A stretch of 64,000 nucleotides of DNA from contig JBDHQI010000007.1 in assembly GCA_039806955.1 (NCBI GenBank), positions 62,001-126,000 of the forward strand, read 5' to 3'. Under the pieces are notes generated by a model. That model had not been told where the DNA came from and ran no database searches. It saw only the letters and a program-made list of their open reading frames with translations. Every line of letters begins with the position of its first letter. The stretch's first letter is position 1. Source of the DNA: JADLHS01 sp039806955 (GTDB lineage: Bacteria; Verrucomicrobiota; Verrucomicrobiia; Limisphaerales; JADLHS01). This document shows, piece after piece, positions 8,553 to 17,078 of this stretch. The translations under genes and the position numbers were made by a program.

Positions 8553-9488
8553 TTACCGGGCGGAGGTGTGGTCAACCATCCATTGCCAGTCCACCCGGTT
8601 GGCTACGGGCAGGCTGATGGTGGAGACGGGTACTCGCGGTTTGGTTTTGCCATCTCTCCATTTATGAATTTCAGAATGTCCATCGGCAAAAGCGAAACCG
8701 CCGCCAAAATTGTGGAACGTGGCCGGATAATCGAGCCACTCGGGAACATTCATCGCCACCGCAAAGCCGCCGTCGTTCAGGCTGTCGGGGTCTTCATCCA
8801 CCAGGACCCAGATCGTGGCGGGTGAGGCGGTGCCGGTGAAGTGCGCCATTTTACCGAAGGTTTTGTATGGTCTCCCCGAAAGATGGTTGTGGGTGCCGTC
8901 CAGCCAGGGGCCGCTGACCGGCATTGTGATCCGCCCGCTGGTGTGCCCGCTGTTTTTAGCCTTTCCGTTGCAGGCGGTGCCGACTGCCTGGCTCATGGAA
9001 AAGGTGCGCACTGGTGGAATTCGTTGTCCAGCCATGCCGGGATTCGTACCACGATACAGGCCGGGTTTGCGCCGATCTGCCGGGCATTTGTAAATGGTAA
9101 TGTTATTGCCTACGTAGGGTTGCAGCAACGCGGTGCTGGGGTTCATTAGAATATCCGGATTAAATTCTTCACCGCCTCCCGACCCGGCATCACCTTTGAC
9201 CCAGGAATGTCCCGCTGGCGCCCCGGAGTCGTCTTCATTGGGCGGAAACAGCTCTTCCGCATCGTGAGTGTAGAGCTGGACGCTCAGCATCATTTGTTTG
9301 CCGTTGTTGAGGCAGTAGATTTGTTCCGCCTTCTGCTTGGCCTTGCCCAAGGCGGGAAGCAGCATGGCCGCGAGAATGGCAATGATGGCAATCACGACGA
9401 GCAGCTCAATCAAAGTAAAGCCGCGGACGTGAGGCGCCGGACGGAAGTTGCAAGCGGCAGGCAGAGTGGTGGTCATACGCGTTTTCAT
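8553..9488 (-). CDS. Second prepilin-type protein (H-X9-DG type), paralogue of 4111-5049
   Basis: 311 residues, starting MKTRMTTTLP. The pseudopilin signal RGFTLIELLVVIAIIAILAA lies at about 24-43, then CLNNGKQMMLSVQLYTHDA, KCPADRRKPG and the C-terminal HNFGGGFAFADGHSEIHKW signature. It shares the same order of motifs as the gene at 4111-5049, including the CLNNGKQMML block and the closing 'VDHTSAR/RDRTSAR' tail, so the two arose by duplication. It is the first leftward gene after the divergent LysR regulator, so its promoter lies in 9489-9646. Exported via the inner membrane and probably processed by a prepilin peptidase encoded elsewhere. Confidence 0.87.
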   Translation of the reverse strand: MKTRMTTTLPAACNFRPAPHVRGFTLIELLVVIAIIAILAAMLLPALGKAKQKAEQIYCLNNGKQMMLSVQLYTHDAEELFPPNEDDSGAPAGHSWVKGDAGSGGGEEFNPDILMNPSTALLQPYVGNNITIYKCPADRRKPGLYRGTNPGMAGQRIPPVRTFSMSQAVGTACNGKAKNSGHTSGRITMPVSGPWLDGTHNHLSGRPYKTFGKMAHFTGTASPATIWVLVDEDPDSLNDGGFAVAMNVPEWLDYPATFHNFGGGFAFADGHSEIHKWRDGKTKPRVPVSTISLPVANRVDWQWMVDHTSAR

Positions 9489-9646
9489 GTGATTCAGCGG
9501 ATTGCTCGCATACGGTTTCCTATGGTTTAGCTGAAGGTAAGTTAGTCGGAAGAATTCTGTTTGTCATCAAGATAAATTTCGTTGGGTGTATTTTCCCTCG
9601 GATAACATTGGTTGACGAAATCAAAGGATTACCATTTAATCTGCTT

Positions 9647-10537
9647 ATGCAAATTGAGAGTCTCAAGGTTTTCTGCGACCTCGCAGAAACGGAAAGTTTC
9701 ACCAAGTCCGCCCAAATCAACAACGTCACCCAGTCCGCCGTCAGTCAGCAGATCAGTTCGCTCGAACGCCAATTCAAGTCGCTGCTGATTGAACGCAGCA
9801 AAAAGAAATTCCGGCTGACCCGTGAAGGCGAGGTGCTGTACGATTTCAGCAAACAGATTATCCAGACCTACGATGGTTTGCACAACAAACTGCAGGAGAT
9901 CAAGGACGTCATTTCCGGCACGATCCGCGTGGCCACCATTTACAGCATCGGGTTGCATGATCTGCCGCCGTACATTAAAAAATTCCTCAAGAGCTACCCC
10001 ACGGTGCATGTGCATGTGGAGTACCGGCGCGCCAATCAGGTGTATGAGGATGTCTTGAGCAACATTGTGGACCTCGGCCTGGTGGCGTATCCGACCAGGG
10101 ATGCCAAACTGGAGATCGTGCCGCTGCACAAGGATCCGCTGGTGCTGATCTGCCATCCGCAGCATCCGTTCGCCAAACAGAAATCCATCAAACTGACCGC
10201 CATTGCCGGACAAAAATTTGTGGGTTTCGAGCCGGACATTCCCACCCGCAAGGCCATTGATAAAATCCTGAAGGAGCGGGAAGTGGACATCAAGACGGTG
10301 ATGGAGTTCGACAATATTGAAACGGTGAAACGCGCGGTGGAAATTGACGCCGGCATTGCCATTGTGCCTCTGGGCACCCTGAGCCAGGAAATCGCCAAAC
10401 AAACGCTGGCGGCCATCGCCATAGAGGATTCCGAGCTGTTCCGCCCGCTCGCCGCCATCTACAAGAAAAGCAAGGTGCTCTCCCCGGCGATGAAGCAATT
10501 CATCGCCATCCTCAAGGAAGGCGCGGCGAAGGCTTGA
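9647..10537 (+). CDS. LysR-family transcriptional regulator
   Basis: 296 residues from the ATG at 9647; a TTG start 39 bp upstream is possible but less likely because LysR proteins usually begin just before the helix-turn-helix. The N-terminal winged helix is clear (FCDLAETESFTKSAQINNV then QSAVSQQISSLE), followed by a long linker helix and an effector-binding domain from about residue 90, including VDLGLVAYP and GIAIVPLGTL. It stops 4 bp before hemB, so the two are co-transcribed. Divergence from the leftward prepilin gene suggests it controls that intergenic region or its own operon. The effector is unknown. CysB/CbbR-like members respond to small metabolites. Confidence 0.9.
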   Translation: MQIESLKVFCDLAETESFTKSAQINNVTQSAVSQQISSLERQFKSLLIERSKKKFRLTREGEVLYDFSKQIIQTYDGLHNKLQEIKDVISGTIRVATIYSIGLHDLPPYIKKFLKSYPTVHVHVEYRRANQVYEDVLSNIVDLGLVAYPTRDAKLEIVPLHKDPLVLICHPQHPFAKQKSIKLTAIAGQKFVGFEPDIPTRKAIDKILKEREVDIKTVMEFDNIETVKRAVEIDAGIAIVPLGTLSQEIAKQTLAAIAIEDSELFRPLAAIYKKSKVLSPAMKQFIAILKEGAAKA

Positions 10538-10541
10538 AATC

Positions 10542-11546
10542 ATGAGCGTCAAATTTACGGGACGATTCCCAGTCGCCCGGCCCCGACGATTGCGGCAATC
10601 CGCGGCGTTGCGGCGGATGGTTTGCGAAACGCATTCGCGTCCCGCACAACTGGTCCTGCCACTCTTTGCGCGTCGTGGAAAAAAAATCCGCAAGCCGATT
10701 CACGCGATGCCGGGCGTGTTTCAGCTTTCGCCCGATGAACTTGTACGCGAAGCCGAACGGGCGCATCAGGCCGGCGTGCCGGCGGTGTTGCTCTTCGGCA
10801 TTCCCGAGCACAAAGATGAGCGCGCTTCAGGCGCTTATGCCCATCACGGCATCGTGCAACAAACCGTTCGCCGGTTGAAACAGGAGCTGCCGGAATTGCT
10901 GGTCATGACCGACGTGTGTTTGTGCGAATACATGAGTCACGGACATTGCGGCGTGGTTCGATCCGACTCACACGGCGCGCGAATTTTGAATGACCCTTCG
11001 TTGAAGCTGTTGGCGCGGACGGCGGTGAGTCACGCGGCGGCGGGGGCGGATTTGGTTGCGCCCAGCGACATGATGGACGGGCGGGTTGGGGCCATTCGCG
11101 GCGCGTTGGACGCGGCGGGATTCATTGACACACCAATCATGTCCTACGCGGCCAAATTTGCCTCGGCCTACTATGGACCGTTTCGCGAGGCGGCGGAATC
11201 CGCGCCCCAGTTCGGCGACCGACGCAGTTACCAGATGGACGCGGGCAATGCCGAGGAAGCGTTGCGTGAAGTGGCGCTTGACATTCAGGAAGGCGCCGAC
11301 ATCGTCATGGTGAAACCGGCGCTGGCTTATTTGGACATCGTTCACCGCGTCAAAAGAGAGTTCGGTTATCCCACGGCGGTGTACTCGGTCAGCGCGGAAT
11401 ACGCGATGATCAAAGCGGCGGCGGCGAACGGCTGGATTGATGAGCGGGCGGTGACGTTGGAAAGCTTGCTGGCGATGCGTCGGGCGGGCGCGGATATTTT
11501 GATCACCTACGCGGCCACCGATGTCGCGCGATGGCTCGCGGAATGA
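10542..11546 (+). CDS. hemB: Delta-aminolevulinic acid dehydratase (porphobilinogen synthase)
   Basis: 334 residues, the usual length. It condenses two 5-aminolevulinate molecules to porphobilinogen in tetrapyrrole synthesis. Catalytic lysines are Lys205 (MSYAAKFASAYYGPFR) and Lys258 (IVMVKPALAYLD). The active-site zinc cysteines Cys126, Cys128 and Cys136 are in DVCLCEYMSHGHCG, so this is a zinc-dependent form, not the Mg/Asp type. It begins 4 bp after the LysR gene and probably shares its transcript, implying regulated tetrapyrrole supply. A fused uroporphyrinogen methyltransferase/synthase for the later steps is at 44261-45784. Confidence 0.97.
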   Translation: MSVKFTGRFPVARPRRLRQSAALRRMVCETHSRPAQLVLPLFARRGKKIRKPIHAMPGVFQLSPDELVREAERAHQAGVPAVLLFGIPEHKDERASGAYAHHGIVQQTVRRLKQELPELLVMTDVCLCEYMSHGHCGVVRSDSHGARILNDPSLKLLARTAVSHAAAGADLVAPSDMMDGRVGAIRGALDAAGFIDTPIMSYAAKFASAYYGPFREAAESAPQFGDRRSYQMDAGNAEEALREVALDIQEGADIVMVKPALAYLDIVHRVKREFGYPTAVYSVSAEYAMIKAAAANGWIDERAVTLESLLAMRRAGADILITYAATDVARWLAE

Positions 11547-11592
11547 GGAAGGTATCCCGGACCGGGATTCTGCCCGGTGGCTGAGAAGATGG

Positions 11593-12135
11593 TTATTGTC
11601 CCGGCTTGCCAGCGGCCAGCAGGGCGAACAAAACCAGTAGCACGATAATCACTCCCACGGAGATCGCGGCGATCAGGAAAATCTTATTTCCTTTATTTTC
11701 CTTCTTGGTGAACGCTTTGCTGGCCGCGCCTTCCGGACGTCGTCCGCCTTGTTCCAAGTCGGTCAGACTGACGCCCCGTTGCACGATGGTGGTGTTTTCT
11801 GGAGCGGATTTTGGCGCTGCCGGTTTGGCCGGCGCTTCGGGCGCGCCTTCAACTTCCAAACGCAATTCCACCTGACCCAGCCGTAAAATCTGGCCGGGCT
11901 TCAACACGGTTTCGGCCGTGACGCGATTGCCGTTGATAAATGTGCCGTTGGTTGAGTCGAGGTCTTTGACCACCACGTCGTTATCGCGCAGATAAACCTC
12001 ACAGTGATGGCTGGAAACCGAGGACTCAGCGATTGGAAAGGTGTTGTCGTCCATGCGCCCAATGGTGGTTTTGTCCACCTTGATCTCATGTGAACGGCCC
12101 GCCATGTCTTGGCTGAGTATGATGAGTTTCGCCAT
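11593..12135 (-). CDS. FHA-domain protein with C-terminal membrane anchor
   Basis: 180 residues from the ATG at 12135, which has a purine-rich ribosome site (GGAAGCAGGTC) upstream; an in-frame start 21 bp upstream is possible. An FHA phosphothreonine-binding domain covers about 1-90 with the signature GRMDDNTFPI, SSHHCEVY and DLDSTNGTFINGNRV. A Pro/Ala linker follows, then a basic patch (FTKKENKGNK) and one transmembrane helix at the C-terminus (IFLIAAISVGVIIVLLVLFALLA). The domain would face the cytoplasm and recognise phosphorylated partners of Ser/Thr kinases, none of which is encoded nearby. It converges on hemB. Confidence 0.9.
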   Translation of the reverse strand: MAKLIILSQDMAGRSHEIKVDKTTIGRMDDNTFPIAESSVSSHHCEVYLRDNDVVVKDLDSTNGTFINGNRVTAETVLKPGQILRLGQVELRLEVEGAPEAPAKPAAPKSAPENTTIVQRGVSLTDLEQGGRRPEGAASKAFTKKENKGNKIFLIAAISVGVIIVLLVLFALLAAGKPGQ

Positions 12136-12324
12136 AATGACCTGCTTCCGGAGCAAATTAGCGGTTGCGGCAAATTCAAGTCAAACGTAAAGGTGCGTTT
12201 CAAGCCTTCTAAAAGTTGCGTCACTATAAACCGCGCGCGACTGAACCAACGCCTGCGTCAGTCAAAAACGGCGCGTCTTGAGGCTTTGAAATTGCCATGC
12301 GGCTTCGTTATTCTATCCGCTCTT

Positions 12325-13437
12325 ATGAGTTCTAAGCATTTCAAAATTGCCGCTCTGGCCGGAGACGGGATCGGACCGGAAGTGATGCGCGAAGCCATCA
12401 AAGTGCTTCGCGCGGCGGAAAAGAAATTTGGTTTCACCTTGCAGATCACCGAAGCCGCGGTCGGTTGGGCGGGCATTGACGCCGCCGGAAAAGCCCTGCC
12501 CGACGCCACGCTGGCGTTGTGCCGAGAATCGGATGCTATTCTGTTTGGTTCGGTTGGCTTGCCGGATCGCGATTCCACGCTGCCGAAGGAGGAACGCCCC
12601 GAGCGCGCCGCACTGCTCCGGATTCGCAAGGAGTTCGGTTTGTTCGCCAACTTGCGTCCCGTGGCGTTGCCCCGAGCGCTGGCGGCTGCGTGTCCCTTGG
12701 CGGCCAATCGCCAGGGCGACGGCATCAACATCCTCGTGGTGCGCGAGCTGACCGGCGGCATGTACTTTGGCCAGCCCAAGCAAACTGAAATTCTCGCGGA
12801 CGGGCATCGCCGCGCCGTGGACACGATGGTTTACACCACGCCGGAGATTGAGCGGATCGCGCACGTGGCGTTCCAGTCGGCCAGATTGCGCCGCCGAAAA
12901 CTCACCAGCATTGACAAGGCGAACGTGCTGGAAAATGGCATTCTGTGGCGCGAAACGGTCACGCAAATCGGCAAACAATATCCGGACGTCACCCTGGAGC
13001 ACATGTTTGTGGACAATGGCGCGATGCAACTGATTCTGCGGCCAACGCAGTTCGACGTGTTGCTTTGCGAAAACATGTTCGGGGATATTTTGAGCGACGA
13101 GGCGGCGGCGCTCGGCGGCTCGCTCGGCCTGTTGCCCAGCGCCAGTCTGGGCGCGACGCACGCCGGCAACACGTTTGGATTTTACGAACCGGCCGGCGGC
13201 ACGGCCCCCGACATCGCCGGAAAGGACCTCGCCAATCCCATCGCACAAATTCTGTCGGGCGCCCTGATGTTGCGTCACAGCTTCGGCTTGAATGAAGCCG
13301 CGAGCGCAATTGAAGCGGCGGTCACCCAAGCCATCAACGCCGGCCATCGCACGGGAGATATTTTCAATCCAGATGAAGCCAACGCCCGGCGCGTCGGCAC
13401 CAGCGCCATGGGGGAGGCGATTGTTTCTGCGCTGTGA
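12325..13437 (+). CDS. leuB: 3-isopropylmalate dehydrogenase
   Basis: 370 residues, typical for LeuB. It oxidises 3-isopropylmalate with NAD to the keto acid that decarboxylates to 2-oxoisocaproate in leucine synthesis. Visible motifs are the N-terminal LAGDGIGPEVM, FGSVGLPD, RELTGGMYFG, the DKANVLE and NMFGDILSDEAAALGGSLGLLPSAS metal/substrate sites and the NAD-binding GGTAPDIAGKDLANP. The Asp in the cofactor loop region and overall length favour LeuB over isocitrate or tartrate dehydrogenases. The ATG at 12325 gives the canonical N-terminus; longer in-frame starts would add a non-homologous leader. It stands alone, without leuA/C/D nearby. Confidence 0.95.
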   Translation: MSSKHFKIAALAGDGIGPEVMREAIKVLRAAEKKFGFTLQITEAAVGWAGIDAAGKALPDATLALCRESDAILFGSVGLPDRDSTLPKEERPERAALLRIRKEFGLFANLRPVALPRALAAACPLAANRQGDGINILVVRELTGGMYFGQPKQTEILADGHRRAVDTMVYTTPEIERIAHVAFQSARLRRRKLTSIDKANVLENGILWRETVTQIGKQYPDVTLEHMFVDNGAMQLILRPTQFDVLLCENMFGDILSDEAAALGGSLGLLPSASLGATHAGNTFGFYEPAGGTAPDIAGKDLANPIAQILSGALMLRHSFGLNEAASAIEAAVTQAINAGHRTGDIFNPDEANARRVGTSAMGEAIVSAL

Positions 13438-13598
13438 CGTTCGAATCATGGACGGCCGTCAACTTGGACTTGGCGCTGGTCGTCCATTTGAACCGGCGCG
13501 CGAGTACGCCCGTCGGCGCGCGGGCAAAAACGGACGGAAACCGACGGTGAATTTATTGGGGAAAGCGGCGCCGGACGCACAATAACTCAAACTCAAGC

Positions 13599-15101
13599 AT
13601 GGCCGAAAAATCCATACTCATCATTGGCGCTGGCGTCGCCGGCCTGGCAACCGGTTGCTTTGGCCGGATGAACGGCTATCGCACGTTACTGCTCGAACAC
13701 CATTCCGAGGCGGGCGGAGTGGCCAAGGCCTGGCGCAATCAGGATTATCTGGTGGATGGTGGCGTGCATTATCTGATGGGGCATCGGCCCGGCTCGGCTT
13801 GTCATGAATTATATCGCGAACTGGGCATTTTGAAGGGTCGTTCATTTCCTGACTTGCTCAACTATTGCGATTTCGCCGATGAATCCACCGGGCGGCGGGT
13901 CAGCTTCACCAGTGATCTGGTCTGTCTCGCGCAGGACCTGAATCGTCTCGCGCCCGAAGACGCGGCGGCGATTGCGGATTTCATCAAGGGCATTCGCGCG
14001 TTTCAGCAGGTTGACATCTTTGCATTGATGCAAACCCCCATCGAACTGCTCGGCTGGCGCGGCGCGATTCGACAAGCCTGGGGCTTGCGTCGCGTGTGGC
14101 GCTATCTGGGCGGCGCTTACAATTTGCCCAGCCGGGAGTTCTGCCAGCGCTTCAAGAACCTCACGTTGCGCCGCATCATGCAGCATCTGTTTTTGCCCGA
14201 AATGCCGATGTGGTTTGTGCTGCTGATTTTGTCATTACTGGCCAACCGGCAGATGGGATTGCTCTCGCGCAGTTGTCATGATTTTGTCGCGAGTCTGCTG
14301 GAACGCTACGCGGGGCTGGGCGGCGAAATCCGTTACAACGCCACGGTGACGGAAATTCTCGTCGAAAATGATCGCGCCGTCGGCGTTCGTCTCGGAAACG
14401 GCACCACGTTACACGCCGACGTGGTGGTTTCCGCCGGCGACGGTACCAACACCATCTTCAAGCTGCTCGGCGGAAAATACGTGGGCGACACCATCCAACG
14501 GCGGTACGACACCTGGAAACAATTGCGCCCCGTGGTCACGTTGAGTTTCGGATTGCGCCGGGATTTCACTGGCGAACCGCACCTGCGCTTTCTGTTGCTC
14601 AAGGACAATCTCACCATCGGTAATGAAGCCATTGATGGTTTTCCCATCCGCATCTTCAACTACGGCGAAGGTTTCGCGCCGGCGGAGCGGACGGTGTTTC
14701 AGGTGTTGCTCATCACCGATTGGAATTTCTGGAATGACATGATCAACGACCGCCCGCGTTATCAGACGGAAAAAAAGCGTGTGTGCGACGAAATCCTCGC
14801 CCGACTCGAACCGCATTATCCAGGCATCACCTCGCAGGTGGAACTGATTGACATGGCCACGCCACACACGACCTGGCGCTTCACGTTGAATCATGAAGGC
14901 GCGTTCATGGGGTGGTCGCCAACCCCGGTCGCACTGCGCACTCCGTTCAAAAAAACGCTGCCGGGTTTGGCGAATTTTTACATGGCCGGCCAGTGGGTCA
15001 TGCCCGGTGGCGGCATTCCGCCCTGTCTTTTCTCAGGTCGCCACGTCATTCAACTACTGTGCCGCGCCGACGGCAAAAAGTTCGTCACGTCCACGGGGTG
15101 A
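13599..15101 (+). CDS. FAD-dependent oxidoreductase of the phytoene desaturase/CrtISO type
   Basis: 500 residues. The N-terminus has the dinucleotide-binding motif IIGAGVAGLATGCFGRMNGY with the Glu of LLLEHHSEAGG, as in CrtI/CrtISO and retinol saturase relatives. The C-terminal part GLANFYMAGQWVMPGGGIP closes the FAD site. YLVDGGVHYLMGHRPGS is the usual second conserved block. Members desaturate, isomerise or saturate polyisoprenoids, so a carotenoid or lipid substrate is likely, but no carotenoid genes flank it. No signal peptide is seen. Could equally be an uncharacterised all-trans-retinol saturase-like enzyme. Confidence 0.85.
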   Translation: MAEKSILIIGAGVAGLATGCFGRMNGYRTLLLEHHSEAGGVAKAWRNQDYLVDGGVHYLMGHRPGSACHELYRELGILKGRSFPDLLNYCDFADESTGRRVSFTSDLVCLAQDLNRLAPEDAAAIADFIKGIRAFQQVDIFALMQTPIELLGWRGAIRQAWGLRRVWRYLGGAYNLPSREFCQRFKNLTLRRIMQHLFLPEMPMWFVLLILSLLANRQMGLLSRSCHDFVASLLERYAGLGGEIRYNATVTEILVENDRAVGVRLGNGTTLHADVVVSAGDGTNTIFKLLGGKYVGDTIQRRYDTWKQLRPVVTLSFGLRRDFTGEPHLRFLLLKDNLTIGNEAIDGFPIRIFNYGEGFAPAERTVFQVLLITDWNFWNDMINDRPRYQTEKKRVCDEILARLEPHYPGITSQVELIDMATPHTTWRFTLNHEGAFMGWSPTPVALRTPFKKTLPGLANFYMAGQWVMPGGGIPPCLFSGRHVIQLLCRADGKKFVTSTG

Positions 15102-15120
15102 TGAGCGGAGGAGCGGTTGT

Positions 15121-15158
15121 AAAAATAAAACCGCGCTTCCCTTGAACAGGAAGCGCGG
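15121..15158 (-). terminator. Terminator shared by two convergent genes
   Basis: A perfect 10-bp stem (15131-15140 with 15149-15158) and 8-nt loop. Reading on the minus strand it is followed by TTTTATTTTTAC, so it should end the HEAT-repeat gene at 15176-15745. It lies 30 bp past the stop of the plus-strand oxidoreductase and may also stall that transcript, though there is no T-run in that direction. Confidence 0.8.
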
Positions 15159-15175
15159 GATCTTGCTGATTGATT

Positions 15176-15745
15176 TTATTTCTGCTTGAGAATCGCGAGC
15201 GCATCCGCCGCGTCTTTTTGCACCGCCAGATCTGGAAAATTCATGAATGGTTCAATCGTCGGGACGAGGCTGCGATCTCCCAACACCGCGAGCGTGCGAA
15301 TTGAATCCCGCATCACGTTTTTGTCGCTGTGCTTGAGCAACGGCGTGATTTCCGGAATCGCGCTCTGCGCCTTCAATCCGCGCAACGCCTTCAAGCCATC
15401 AATGATTTCATACTTGTCGGTGCCCCTTAACAAAACCGCGATGCTCTTGATCTCCGCCTCGGTGACATCGGCGTTGACCACGCCCAACACGCGCGCCGCT
15501 TTCCGCACGACCGCCTTGCGGTTGTCCTTCAGCAGCGGTTTGATGGCCGCCTGCGCCGTCTTGCTGGTGGGATAATTTTTCTCAATTTCGGCCAGTCCCC
15601 GGATTACCACTTTTTCCTTGGGTGAAGCCAGGTCCGCAATCAACTGATCCTCGGTTTTGGGCGCGGCGGATACTGCGATGGAACTGCACACCAGCGCCGC
15701 CAGGGTCAGCGCGCCGATGAAACTACGTTTGGTCATTGTTTTCAT
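15176..15745 (-). CDS. Secreted HEAT-repeat protein
   Basis: 189 residues from the ATG at 15745, which opens directly into a signal peptide (MKTMTKRSFIGALTLAALVCSSIAVSAAP). The mature part is made of HEAT-like helical repeats of about 30-35 residues: NRKAVVRKAARVLGVV, GLKALRGLKAQSAIPEITPLL, RDSIRTLAVLGDRSLVPTIEPFM and AVQKDAADALAILKQK. Such solenoids mediate protein contacts; no enzymatic motif is seen. The gene is a single unit ended by the hairpin at 15121-15158. Exact role unknown. Confidence 0.8.
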   Translation of the reverse strand: MKTMTKRSFIGALTLAALVCSSIAVSAAPKTEDQLIADLASPKEKVVIRGLAEIEKNYPTSKTAQAAIKPLLKDNRKAVVRKAARVLGVVNADVTEAEIKSIAVLLRGTDKYEIIDGLKALRGLKAQSAIPEITPLLKHSDKNVMRDSIRTLAVLGDRSLVPTIEPFMNFPDLAVQKDAADALAILKQK

Positions 15746-15935
15746 AAGTCTTATTTCAGGATTATTTGGTTCGGCGGTTGATTGGATCATGGCGACGTCC
15801 GGTCCGTCTCATTACCTCCACCCACCGCTCGACCGCCGAGACTAATAAAGCATCCGACCTTGTCAACTGGGTTCGACGGCTTATGCTGTGATGCCACGTC
15901 CGGGCCGGAAATTTGCCGACGCTCCGGACGCCGGT

Positions 15936-16979
15936 ATGAAAGCTTTGCAACTCACCGCGTTTGGCGCGCCCGGCCAGTTTGAATTGCGCCAACTGACCGA
16001 CCCGCTCCCTGGTTTCGGGGAAGTGGTGGTCGAGGTTTTTGCCTGTGGACTCAACCATCTCGATCTCTGGTTGGAAGCGGACGGATTACCCGTGCGCGTG
16101 CCGCTGCCGCGAACGCCCGGTGGCGAAGTGGCGGGCCGCGTCATCCGCGTCGGCGGCGACGTTGTCGGTTGGCAACCAGGAGATCGGGTTGCGATTCAAT
16201 CCAACCTCACTTGCGGCCAATGCGAGTTTTGTCAGCGCGGCGAAGCCTCCGTCTGTCTCAAAAGCGAATTGCTCGGCGTGAATCGCGATGGTGGTTTCGC
16301 CGAGCAAGTCGTGGTGCCCGCGTCCGCTTTGGTGGCCTTGCCCGGGCGATTGGATTACGCTACTTCCGCCGCGTTGACCCTGGCCGGCAGCACGGCCATG
16401 CACATGCTGACCGATCGCGCTCAGGTGCGTCCCGACGATTGGGTTTTCGTCATGGGCGGCGCGAGCGGGGTGGGATCGGCGGCGATTCAGATTGCGCGGC
16501 AGTTGGGCGCGCGCGTCATCAGCACTGGTTCGACTGAACCCAAACGGCAACTGGCCCAACAACTGGGCGCGGAGTTGGTCGTGGACACGACCGATCCGAA
16601 TTGGCCCATGTCCGTGCGCCAGCACACCAAACGGCGTGGGGTGGATCTGATCATTGAACACGTTGGCGGTGAGGTGTTGTCGCGCTGCTTCGCGTGTCTG
16701 GCGCGCAACGGAACGATCGTTACGTGTGGCGCGACGGCGGGCCGCGAGGTCACGCTCAACCTCTGGCCGTTCTTCGTAAAGCAACAGCGGCTCATCGGCA
16801 GTTACGGTCGGAATCGCGCCGATTTGCAGGCGACATTGGACTGGGCTGCCGCCGGCAAACTTAAACCCGTCATTGATTCCATCTTCCCGCTGGCGGACGG
16901 GGCTGCCGCTTTTGCCAAACTGCGCTCGCGTCAGGTGCTCGGCAAGGTGCTGATCGAAGTGAAGCGCGCGGCGTCTTGA
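15936..16979 (+). CDS. Zinc-type alcohol dehydrogenase / quinone oxidoreductase family protein
   Basis: 347 residues from the ATG at 15936 (MKALQLTAFG), the normal start for medium-chain dehydrogenases; a start 48 bp upstream adds an unrelated leader. GroES-like domain first, with the structural zinc cysteines in LTCGQCEFCQRGEASVC (four Cys) and CGLNHLDLW at the catalytic zinc Cys/His position. The Rossmann motif is GGASGVGSAAIQIARQLGA. NAD(P)H-dependent oxidoreduction of an alcohol, aldehyde or quinone is expected; the substrate cannot be told. It stands alone between convergent and co-directional unrelated genes. Confidence 0.9.
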   Translation: MKALQLTAFGAPGQFELRQLTDPLPGFGEVVVEVFACGLNHLDLWLEADGLPVRVPLPRTPGGEVAGRVIRVGGDVVGWQPGDRVAIQSNLTCGQCEFCQRGEASVCLKSELLGVNRDGGFAEQVVVPASALVALPGRLDYATSAALTLAGSTAMHMLTDRAQVRPDDWVFVMGGASGVGSAAIQIARQLGARVISTGSTEPKRQLAQQLGAELVVDTTDPNWPMSVRQHTKRRGVDLIIEHVGGEVLSRCFACLARNGTIVTCGATAGREVTLNLWPFFVKQQRLIGSYGRNRADLQATLDWAAAGKLKPVIDSIFPLADGAAAFAKLRSRQVLGKVLIEVKRAAS

Positions 16980-17078
16980 CGCCAAAGCCGTCCGCGCGGC
17001 GCCGTCCTGGTTTCCTGGTGCGGACCGGGCTGAATACTGAACTTTTATGCCGCGAGGCGGTCGAAGCGGAATTGATTT

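Noticed and set aside
11547..11592. Palindrome ATCCCGGACCGGGAT after hemB as a terminator
   Set aside because: The loop would be a single base and no T-run follows, so it is unlikely to form a standard terminator.
12313..13449. A 378-codon minus-strand frame opposite leuB
   Set aside because: leuB has all its motifs on the plus strand; the opposite frame is a shadow with no recognisable domain.
13448..13585. A small frame of about 45 codons between leuB and the CrtI-like gene
   Set aside because: No good ribosome site, basic low-complexity composition and no recognisable family.
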